Shown: one piece after another, positions 1 through 5,013 of the stretch
How positions within the stretch are numbered: position 1 is the stretch's first letter
Layout: each line of letters opens with the position of its first letter
Source: an uncultured Clostridia bacterium
GTDB taxonomy: Bacteria > Bacillota > Clostridia > Christensenellales > CAG-314
Direction: 5' to 3'
Assembly (NCBI GenBank): GCA_934294965.1
Contig: CAKRAM010000010.1
Location: forward strand, 1 to 6,326
Length of the DNA stretch: 6,326 bases
The notes under the pieces: model-generated
Databases searched by the model: none
What the model saw: only the letters and a program-made list of their open reading frames with translations
What the model was told of the DNA's origin: nothing
Translations under genes and position numbers: made by a program

Positions 1-29
1 TGCGCAAACGCCCAATTCTGAGGCTTATA

Positions 30-38
30 GGGGGGGGG
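30..38 (+). repeat. Run of nine G
   Basis: Nine consecutive G at 30-38 in otherwise A/T-rich DNA. Such tracts can change length by slippage, but no gene is seen whose expression it would switch. Assembly or sequencing error at the tract is an alternative. Confidence 0.7.
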
Positions 39-114
39 ACGAACTTAATTTTAAGCTTTTACGTGTGTGTTTTCTATGTATTCTTACGATTATTGCGGAA
101 ATACGGAAGGTATT

Positions 115-210
115 ATGAGTAAAACAATCCTTATTTTGCACAATGCGGCGTTGAAATGTTTTTTTTCGGGTACAAAACTGCATTATTTAGAATTTAGCGG
201 CTTTGTGTGA
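115..210 (+). CDS. Possible 31-aa small protein next to parS (hypothetical)
   Basis: ATG at 115 is preceded by GGAAGG with 4 nt spacing, slightly short but usable. The frame reads 31 codons, starting MSKTILILHNAALKC and ending FSGFV, and stops with TGA 2 bp before parS site 1. The composition is protein-like (a hydrophobic start, then mixed polar residues), but no family is recognised and no convincing promoter was found. It could also be the surviving 5' end of a decayed gene. Confidence 0.22.
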   Translation: MSKTILILHNAALKCFFSGTKLHYLEFSGFV

Positions 211-212
211 TT

Positions 213-228
213 TGTTCCACGTGAAACA
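213..228. promoter_or_regulatory. parS site 1 (ParB/Spo0J binding site)
   Basis: TGTTCCACGTGAAACA fits the Bacillus-type parS consensus TGTTNCACGTGAAACA at every fixed position. It departs from the perfect palindrome only at position 5. A parB on the same window makes the assignment secure. It begins 2 bp after the stop of the small ORF at 115-210 and lies 113 bp from the second site. Confidence 0.95.
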
Positions 229-325
229 TTAGTTAGAATGTAATTCTTCTTTTAGTCGCTTTGTATTTGCATTTCTACGCGGCACCTCACTCTCCGTCGA
301 TCCTATACTATATTCCGTATTGCCG

Positions 326-341
326 TGTTTCACGTGAAACA
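326..341. promoter_or_regulatory. parS site 2 (perfect palindromic ParB binding site)
   Basis: TGTTTCACGTGAAACA is the perfect 16-bp parS palindrome. Symmetry continues three bases on each side (CCG before, CGG after), giving a 22-bp perfect palindrome at 323-344. By ParB biology this is a loading site for CTP-bound ParB clamps. Any frame drawn across it is unlikely to be a gene. Confidence 0.97.
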
Positions 342-484
342 CGGTGTGAGTGCTTTCTCGCGGAATGCTTTGTTTGTCAAGTGTTTGGTCTTTGCGGGTG
401 GCTGTTCACCATGCGCAAAAAGATTCCTGCGGCGATATATGGCAAAATAGGTAGCGATAAGACTGCATAATGTTAACTTGAATA

Positions 485-513
485 GGTCAATTTGTGTGAA
501 ATAACGGTCAATT
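485..513 (+). repeat. 8-bp direct repeat at 21-bp spacing
   Basis: GGTCAATT occurs perfectly at 485-492 and 506-513. The 21-bp start-to-start distance equals two helical turns, so both copies face the same side of the DNA, a geometry typical of tandem regulator binding. No gene is obvious next to it. Confidence 0.4.
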
Positions 514-580
514 ACAGTTAAAAACGGCAAAAGATGGGGCAAAATGCCGCAAAATATATGAAAAATAGGCATTTTCATTG

Positions 581-617
581 TATAATGTTCAAAATTGCCT
601 GAACTTTTGTCAGTTCA
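581..617 (+). promoter_or_regulatory. TATAAT box followed by three alternating GTTCA/TGAAC half-sites
   Basis: TATAAT at 581-586 is followed by GTTCA (587-591), TGAAC (600-604) and GTTCA (613-617), each 13 bp from the last. The three arms form two overlapping inverted repeats, as in some operators. No good -35 is present (best is TGAAAA), and there is no clear gene downstream, so this is a low-confidence promoter/operator suggestion. Confidence 0.2.
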
Positions 618-654
618 CATATAATAATTCATTTGCTATTCCTTGGTAATTATT

Positions 655-740
655 GTTTGTCATTGTCAAAATGGTAAATTTCGGAATTATATAGTAACGT
701 TTGTCATTGTAAAATAACAAACTGCGAATTATAGTAATAT
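655..740 (+). repeat. Diverged tandem duplication, period about 44 bp
   Basis: Both copies begin with the identical 12-mer GTTTGTCATTGT (655-666 and 699-710). Each continues with an AAAAT stretch and a GAATTATA...AGTAA segment, with small indels between copies. The shared order of blocks supports a true duplication rather than chance A/T similarity. Confidence 0.55.
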
Positions 741-930
741 CTTTTCGATGGTGAAATTTTAAGTTGTATATTGAAAGTTTGAACCTTATATATGCACTAT
801 CGCAACCGTGATGGGCGATTATTGGTTTATTATGCGAAAATGAATAATTTGCGCCTAAAAATTGATGTATACTCGTGTATTTGTTGTTAAAATTCGATAG
901 TATTATCCGGATTTTAACCTGATATTGGTA

Positions 931-1036
931 TTAAACATAGGTAGTAGCGTGGCTGCCATTACCTCCTGCCCAACTTCTTCCGTTGATTAGTCGAACAATA
1001 AATAGTAGCAGTAGAGCTGCAAAATTTAACGTGTTT
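931..1036 (-). pseudogene. Possible gene remnant: hydrophobic stretch plus Gly-rich C-terminal tail
   Basis: A G/C-richer patch (about 940-985) stands out in A/T-rich DNA. On the minus strand it reads an open frame with no good start codon: a hydrophobic run (FAALLLLFIVRLI) followed by NGRSWAGGNGSHATTYV and TAA at 931-933. This has the look of the end of a small membrane protein whose beginning has been lost; upstream in the same frame a stop comes within about 35 codons. No family is recognised. The patch also contains AGGAGG on the minus strand, only 2 nt from an ATG, and a TGGC-T-GCCA quasi-palindrome (950-958). A structured or regulatory element is an alternative. Confidence 0.2.
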
Positions 1037-1089
1037 TACGCAAAATATTGAAATTACTTGTCCTATATGGCATATTAAAGTTACTGCTA

Positions 1090-1098
1090 TGATATAAT
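1090..1098 (+). promoter_or_regulatory. Extended -10 promoter-like element
   Basis: TGATATAAT is a perfect extended -10 (TGnTATAAT). There is no recognisable -35 at 16-18 bp. Transcription from it would start near 1105 and run about 60 nt before the small ORF at 1166-1264. Confidence 0.3.
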
Positions 1099-1165
1099 TT
1101 GTTCATAATATTCGCTTTTTGAGAGATATAACGCTTGACTAAATATGTAACGTAGTGTCAATAAA

Positions 1166-1264
1166 ATGGAACAAAAAATGCTCGTAGGCTGCTCTGAAGT
1201 GAAGTTGCAACGCGAAAAAATCACCAATGTTTCGCAGGGCAAATTGATAATCGGACAAAATTAG
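1166..1264 (+). CDS. Possible 32-aa ORF fragment with coding-like composition
   Basis: The frame from ATG at 1166 begins MEQKMLVGCSEVKLQREK and ends LIIGQN before TAG. Its mix of charged and hydrophobic residues and its codons look more like real protein than the surroundings. There is no Shine-Dalgarno sequence. An extended -10 lies about 70 bp upstream. An opposing 80-aa frame (1139-1381, GTG start, no ribosome binding site) overlaps it and looks less plausible. It may be a small peptide gene or a piece of a decayed gene; the function is unknown. Confidence 0.2.
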   Translation: MEQKMLVGCSEVKLQREKITNVSQGKLIIGQN

Positions 1265-1382
1265 TAATTCTGTGATGCGAAAGTAATCGGTCGGTTGTGG
1301 ACTCAAGTGTAAACCCGTTGTTGTTTGAGCAGATTTGTGTCCGAGCCAAGCGAAATTCTCGAATGTTGAATTGTTGCCCACG

Positions 1383-1418
1383 TTTTATCAATCAAATTTC
1401 TGAAAAACTTTGATAAAA
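1383..1418. repeat. 9-bp perfect inverted repeat
   Basis: TTTTATCAA (1383-1391) is mirrored exactly by TTGATAAAA (1410-1418) with an 18-bp spacer. The arms are A/T-rich, so chance is possible. The TTATCAA core is also DnaA-box-like but incomplete. Confidence 0.3.
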
Positions 1419-1434
1419 TTGATAATCTCGCATG

Positions 1435-1576
1435 ATATAACATAAATACGCATAAATATAATATAATAGGCCTCGATTCTGACGGAATGAGCGTTATAAA
1501 GGTCGGAAATTTTGAAAAATGTACCTCAAAAATTCCGTCTGAAGGGCTGTATCAACCAGCAAATATAACATAAATA
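1435..1576 (+). repeat. 14-bp direct repeat ATATAACATAAATA
   Basis: Identical copies lie at 1435-1448 and 1563-1576, flanking the inverted-repeat cluster at 1477-1560. Shorter forms of the same word (ATATAACATAA, ATATAACATAT) recur at 4245 and 4692 inside the 3.9-4.9 kb repeat array. The word thus links the two non-coding stretches. Confidence 0.45.
1477..1560 (+). repeat. Overlapping inverted repeats with mutually exclusive pairing
   Basis: TTCTGACGGAAT (1477-1488) can pair with ATTCCGTCTGAA (1532-1543), 11 of 12. CGGAAATTTTGA (1504-1515) can pair with TCAAAAATTCCG (1526-1537), also 11 of 12, with a 10-nt loop. The two pairings share ATTCCG and cannot form together. A GCTG/CAGC hairpin (1546-1560) follows. 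This is an attenuator-like layout, but no U-tract or downstream gene is seen. It could be a structured RNA or a protein-binding inverted repeat. Confidence 0.35.
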
Positions 1577-1852
1577 TCCTCACATTTTTGGCAACTCTTG
1601 TTGATAAATTATTATGCTTTGTGTGAATTTTGTTGCGATTGCATGTTGGCTTGGTGTAAAAATTGGCTTTTAGGTGTGTAATCTTTTGATTCTGTCATTT
1701 TATTTAACATCGTGCATTTTGCGCGGTTTGCCGTTGTGGAGTCATATGTAAGCAGCCGACGAATATTCGATAACGGTAAAATAAGGTTTTCATGCTTTTG
1801 GTTTGGTTCATGGCTCGTATTCCGAGGTGTTCTCGATAATAGTCGGTAGTTA

Positions 1853-1909
1853 TTGGGCCTTGCAATCTTTTGAATTGCAGTAATCCATACCGTTTACGCC
1901 CAAATGGGC
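1853..1909 (+). repeat. Nested hairpins with alternative GCCC pairing
   Basis: TGCAAT (1861-1866) and ATTGCA (1874-1879) form an inner hairpin. TTGGGC (1853-1858) pairs with GCCCAA (1898-1903) around it. The same GCCC (1898-1901) can instead pair with GGGC (1906-1909). The minus-strand 69-aa frame at 1704-1913 covers this and is not supported by a ribosome binding site. Confidence 0.3.
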
Positions 1910-2055
1910 ACAAATTTTACTGCATTAGACGAGAATCAGGCTTGGTCCAATCAATTTTCGCAATTTTGAATGTTGTATGTTTGTTAATTTGAGCAATTTG
2001 TCCGGTATTTGTTCATTTGGCGAAATTGTGTATTTGAGAGAATCGTGATGTAATT

Positions 2056-2099
2056 GAGGTGAATAGTCTAAATAATTTGCACCTCTACTCGTTTAAGAG
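2056..2099 (+). repeat. GAGGTG/CACCTC inverted repeat with competing CTCT/AGAG arm
   Basis: GAGGTG (2056-2061) and CACCTC (2080-2085) pair around an 18-nt loop. CTCT (2083-2086) could alternatively pair with AGAG (2096-2099). The arms are G/C-rich compared with their surroundings. No T-run follows, so no terminator is claimed. Confidence 0.25.
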
Positions 2100-2460
2100 A
2101 TGATGTGGACATTTTGTTGGTTTCATGCGCAAGAATATTGCATAATGATAACGAAAACACATCAATCAAGCGCCATAATGCTATAAATATGAGTGGCACT
2201 TGACTAATTACCGATAATTTTCTTAAACATGAGAAAGTAAACTGATTTGACTATATTGCTATGTATTCTTCATGTTGTCGCAATGTTTTTTAGTTTATTC
2301 AACTTCGGATATTATGTATAAAGATGCGTTAAGCTGAATATTGTATTTTGGAAATTGCAACGAGATGGATTCCTAAACAAACCAACGGTACGGTTAAATA
2401 GAGGCAATTGAGTGACTCTTACTATGTCTTATTATCAAGGATGATTATTATTTGTTGCAC

Positions 2461-2488
2461 TTGTCAATTAAAACCATACAGGTATAAT
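2461..2488 (+). promoter_or_regulatory. Sigma-A-like promoter (TTGTCA, 16 bp, TATAAT)
   Basis: TTGTCA at 2461-2466 matches the -35 consensus at 5 of 6 bases; TATAAT at 2483-2488 is perfect; the spacer is 16 bp. It is the best promoter match I found on the plus strand of the non-coding part. Its -10 overlaps the first AATTACC unit of the array that follows. No credible protein gene lies downstream, so any transcript would be a short RNA or non-functional. Confidence 0.4.
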
Positions 2489-2564
2489 TACCACAAATTA
2501 GAGCAAAATCACCGTAAAATTACCATAATTACCGAAAAATATAACAAATTACCACTTTTACCAA
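2486..2564 (+). repeat. Six-copy iteron-like AATTACCR array
   Basis: Units start at 2486 (AATTACCA), 2507 (AATCACCG), 2518 (AATTACCA), 2527 (AATTACCG), 2547 (AATTACCA) and 2556 (TTTTACCA). Steps of 21, 11, 9, 20 and 9 bp are close to whole helical turns, so all six face nearly the same side. A single outlying copy lies at 2206-2214 and an inverted one at 643-651. The 65-aa frame across this array (2408-2605) is best read as a by-product of the repeat. Confidence 0.5.
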
Positions 2565-3313
2565 TTTTTGCCGGGTTTAATTTTAGACCGGTGTCTGTGA
2601 TATAAGTCGTCAAAGTCATTGTTAAATTTATTAGTATTGAAACGTGTCTTTGAAATCATCCGAACCGTATTTGCTAGGTATAAAATCAAAAGGTTATACA
2701 ATGATGTGAATAATTATGAATATAATCGCTCAACGAATATTATTGCAAAACAACAAATTGCTTGTTATTAGAAGTATAAATAACCAAGTAACTGCAAGTA
2801 CGTCATTATTGATGCAAAATCGCTTGCAGCATGCACATTTATATTATAAATCAATATTATGACTAGAATTTTTTGTTGGTTTTTGTTAAAAAATAAAATT
2901 AGGTCATTGTACAATGAATGGCGTATGTATTTGATTTATGTGTCTTTTGTCTTGGAAAGGATCATGCGCAAATATAATTATCGTTGTTATTGTAGAACTT
3001 CGCATGATTGGCGTGAGTGTTGGCGAGGTTTGTTGTCTTAAAATAGCGCAACATTCGTTTAATAACGCTTTTTGTTGCATTTTATCAGTAAAATTGCGGG
3101 TATGTGAATAGGTTTAGACACATAAGCACTTGATTGTTGCAGTGAACCGGCATATGTCGAGTAATATTGTGGGGGAATTGTATTCTTTGTAGCTTTATAT
3201 TGACTCAAAAATGCCCAACTTCGCCACAAAATAACCTGATTTGGGTTGAATTTGTCGCAAAAATTGAGCATTCTAGTTTGTTATTAAAACTTTGTCTATT
3301 ATGTGCTTTTCGC

Positions 3314-3329
3314 TAAAATAACTATTTTA
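3314..3329. repeat. A/T inverted repeat at the end of the CvpA-family gene
   Basis: TAAAATA-AC-TATTTTA is a perfect 7-bp inverted repeat overlapping the gene's TAG stop. The stem is A/T only and the loop too tight for a canonical intrinsic terminator, so a terminator role is possible but unproven. Confidence 0.3.
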
Positions 3330-3834
3330 ACGTCGAAAACAAGAATCCCAGCGGATTAAAAGCGCCATAAATAGTATTTAAGATGCTGCTATTTGTGCAA
3401 GTTTGTGCTACGGTTTTAACCGCCTTCGGGATGTTTTCTGCCGACGTTGCGCTCAAAATGCCGCAAAGTTCGAAAATTGCGCCGAAAACGAGCCAACAAA
3501 TCACCAAATTTATAACCGGTCCCAATATGCAATCGATAACACGAAGCCCTTTTTTGCTGTTCATCGCACTTTGGATAAGGTATTTTACGAAAATGAACAC
3601 ACCAAAGATGATAAAAAATCCGATGGCAAAAGTGATTACATAGCCGACAACTAAAAGGCTGTCGTCTATCCAACTTGCGACGGTTTTTCCGAGAAAAATG
3701 CTGCACACGGCTCCGACTGCAGTCGAAAGAATAAATCCGACGGCGTTGATTAGGGATTTGAAAAACCCGACAAAGATGCCTAAAATGGCACTCAATGCGG
3801 CGATTCCGATAAAGACATATCCGAATATATCCAT
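3322..3834 (-). CDS. CvpA-family small integral membrane protein
   Basis: 170 residues, the normal size for CvpA-family proteins (about 160-180). Four hydrophobic segments are visible at roughly residues 3-22, 28-49, 60-86 and 98-126, then a polar C-terminal tail with a Thr/Ser/Asn-rich stretch (138-155). Family-like features are a very short N-terminus running straight into helix 1, the G-I-F-V-G-F-F-K turn after helix 1 (19-26), and a lysine-rich loop leading into a glycine-containing helix 4 (KKGLRVIDCILGPVIN, 94-109), which resembles the LNRLLGALLG region of CvpA. CvpA was named for colicin V export and its members are linked to envelope stress, but a specific role here is unknown. The ATG at 3834 has an AGGAG 6 nt upstream. 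It shares the direction of parAB but is separated by 1.2 kb, so it probably has its own promoter. The family call rests on pattern recognition, not a search. Confidence 0.68.
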   Translation of the reverse strand: MDIFGYVFIGIAALSAILGIFVGFFKSLINAVGFILSTAVGAVCSIFLGKTVASWIDDSLLVVGYVITFAIGFFIIFGVFIFVKYLIQSAMNSKKGLRVIDCILGPVINLVICWLVFGAIFELCGILSATSAENIPKAVKTVAQTCTNSSILNTIYGAFNPLGFLFSTLK

Positions 3835-3840
3835 AATTTG

Positions 3841-3845
3841 CTCCT
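3841..3845 (-). promoter_or_regulatory. Shine-Dalgarno sequence of the CvpA-family gene
   Basis: AGGAG on the minus strand, 6 nt before the ATG at 3834. It is a strong match at ideal spacing and is the main reason for choosing this start. No clear sigma-A promoter was found upstream; the best candidate (TTACAA, 17 nt, TATCCT) is weak. Confidence 0.75.
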
Positions 3846-3924
3846 ATAAACAAGGATAGAGTAGTTGTAAAATGTTTGTAAGTGGCTTTGATTTTGGAGT
3901 CGTGTTCCACTTGGAGCGGTCGTT

Positions 3925-4890
3925 TTTGCCCTAAAATTTAAGGAAATAATGCGTAAAGTGGAAAAAAACTCAAATTTTTAAGTATTTGTCGCAGTTTTTG
4001 ATGTGATGTTTGTTTAGTTTGTTAAGTGCGATATGGCTTCGGCACATCCGTTAATGTTATATTTGCCATTATTATTATGCGTTTGTGATATAAATGATTC
4101 GAGCGTAAACGGAAATCTGCGCTTGTAGCGATTGACAAATGATAATTTTCATCATTCGCCCGTGACGATATTGACACTTGCAAACCCTAAAAACGCTTGA
4201 ATTTTAGCAAATTTGGAGTAATTTGCATAATATTATTCAAAATTATATAACATAATCTCGACACGTATTTGGTCGTTGTTGCGAAGTTCGCACTGGTTGA
4301 AATCGTTTTGATAAGTCGACAATTGATATGCAGTTATGGCGCACTATTTATGCAGTCGATATTCATCCTCATTTGCCCGTTGCAAGCCTGGTACAACGTT
4401 GAATAATGCTCGAAATTTTGCAAATTTAGAGAAAAAAACTCAAAAATGTTCAAATTTATAAAACATTATCTCAACAATGCGCTTGGTGGCTTTCGCAAAT
4501 TTGTGCAGCACTATGTTGCAAGTGTTTTGTTGAGCAAATAGAATCGATCTTCTTCGCACGTTTTATTTATTGTACGAGGAGTCTTATTCAATACGTTACA
4601 ATGCATTTGTAAACGCGCTGACACACGCAACACTAAATTAGTACTTAAAAGTGAGCAAATTGCGCCGTTTCATTGCAAATTTTGCAAATTCATATAACAT
4701 ATTTCGTGTGGTGGCTAATGTCTTTGGCTTTGTGTGTGTCGGTCGCCTGCAAATAGTCTGTTATGCGTTTTACTGTTTGGTTGTTTTTCTCAATTGAGGG
4801 ACACGCATTGCGTAAAAAGCACTCAAAAATTGCATTTTTTGCGATATTTTGGGCAAAAAACTTAATATTTGTTAGCATTTGTGAAGTGCG
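3925..4890 (+). repeat. Degenerate tandem repeat array, period about 213-235 bp
   Basis: The best pair is 4193-4290 against about 4406-4500, in register at an offset of 213 bp. ACGCTTGAATTTTAGCAAAT matches ATGCTCGAAATTTTGCAAAT, the block continuing to 21 of 26 identities. Downstream, ATATAACATAATCTCGACA (4245) matches ATAAAACATTATCTCAACA (4458), then TTGGT(C/G)G in both. A third anchor, ATATAACATAT, is at 4692. GAAAAAAACTCAAA is identical at 3961-3974 and 4431-4444. A CATC...GCCCGT block occurs near 4150 and 4365. GCAAATT occurs six times (4207, 4420, 4495, 4655, 4675, 4684). Copies are strongly diverged, so this is an old duplication. No coding frame is conserved between units. Confidence 0.55.
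4673..4690 (+). repeat. Perfect tandem 9-mer TTGCAAATT x2
   Basis: TTGCAAATT at 4673-4681 is immediately repeated at 4682-4690, inside the larger degenerate array just before its ATATAACAT anchor. It is either a recent slippage event or a doubled binding word. Confidence 0.6.
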
Positions 4891-4977
4891 TTGTCCATAT
4901 TCGAACGTGAATATTATCGTCCGTCGGTATTTTCGTGCGACGATAGTTACTGTTTAATTGAGCGCAAGTTGTTGCAA

Positions 4978-4994
4978 TGCGTCAGTCCGACGCA
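4978..4994 (-). terminator. Short hairpin downstream of parB (weak terminator candidate)
   Basis: TGCGTC and GACGCA pair around a 5-nt loop, beginning 19 nt after the parB stop. No U-tract follows on the minus strand, so this is not a canonical intrinsic terminator. A second inverted pair, TATCGTC/GACGATA, lies beyond it at about 4915-4945, again without a T-run. It is the only GC-paired structure directly after the parAB operon. Confidence 0.25.
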
Positions 4995-5013
4995 AGCGCA
5001 ATTTGTCGCCCGC

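Larger units (their letters stand above)
1..3310. other. 3.3-kb A/T-rich stretch with no convincing full-length gene
   Basis: No open frame here exceeds about 80 codons. The longer ones (82 aa at 330-578 minus, 80 aa at 1139-1381 minus, 69 aa at 1704-1913 minus, 65 aa at 2408-2605 plus, 70 aa at 3059-3271 minus) lack a well-spaced Shine-Dalgarno sequence, resemble no family I recognise, and several run across site-like repeats. No tRNA or rRNA was recognised. The stretch does contain two parS sites and several direct, tandem and inverted repeats listed separately. The base composition is visibly more A/T-rich than parAB. Decayed genes, unrecognised RNA or centromere-like DNA are all possible. 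Confidence 0.6.
3846..5013. other. 1.2-kb gene-free interval between parB and the CvpA-family gene
   Basis: No protein gene is supported here. The longest frames (62 aa at 4690-4878 minus, 64 aa at 4763-4957 plus) lack ribosome binding sites and overlap a degenerate repeat. The interval is mostly filled by that repeat. Two perfect TTGACA boxes (4132-4137, 4171-4176) have no -10 at the right distance. An AATGAT/ATCATT inverted repeat lies at 4138-4156. Confidence 0.6.

Noticed and set aside
261..578. 69-aa (261-470, plus) and 82-aa (330-578, minus) frames
   Set aside because: Both cross parS site 2, neither has a ribosome binding site, and the plus-strand one needs a TTG start. The conserved palindrome explains the sequence better.
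904..2713. DnaA-box-like sequences (TTATCCGGA 904, TGTTGATAA 1599, TGTGAATAA 2705) as an origin of replication
   Set aside because: Only scattered imperfect boxes, no cluster, no dnaA or dnaN, and no clear unwinding element. Chance matches are expected in A/T-rich DNA.
2859..3041. 60-aa plus-strand frame, with an internal ATG at 2964 after GGAAAGG
   Set aside because: The Shine-Dalgarno-like sequence is only 3 nt from the internal ATG, the peptide would be 25 aa rich in Y, C and R, and nothing in it is recognisable.
3059..3271. 70-aa minus-strand frame downstream of the CvpA-family gene
   Set aside because: It starts with ATG and follows the gene in the same direction, but has no Shine-Dalgarno sequence, no recognisable motif and A/T-driven composition.
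3416..3910. 164-codon minus-strand frame overlapping the CvpA-family gene
   Set aside because: It is the same region in another frame, Arg/His/Cys-rich and not membrane-like. The frame at 3322-3834 has four helices and a well-placed AGGAG.
3903..3918. Third parS-like sequence upstream of the CvpA-family gene
   Set aside because: TGTTCCAC matches one parS half, but the other half (TTGGAGCG) keeps only 4 of 8 bases, 12 of 16 in all. ParB needs both halves, so it is not listed as a site.
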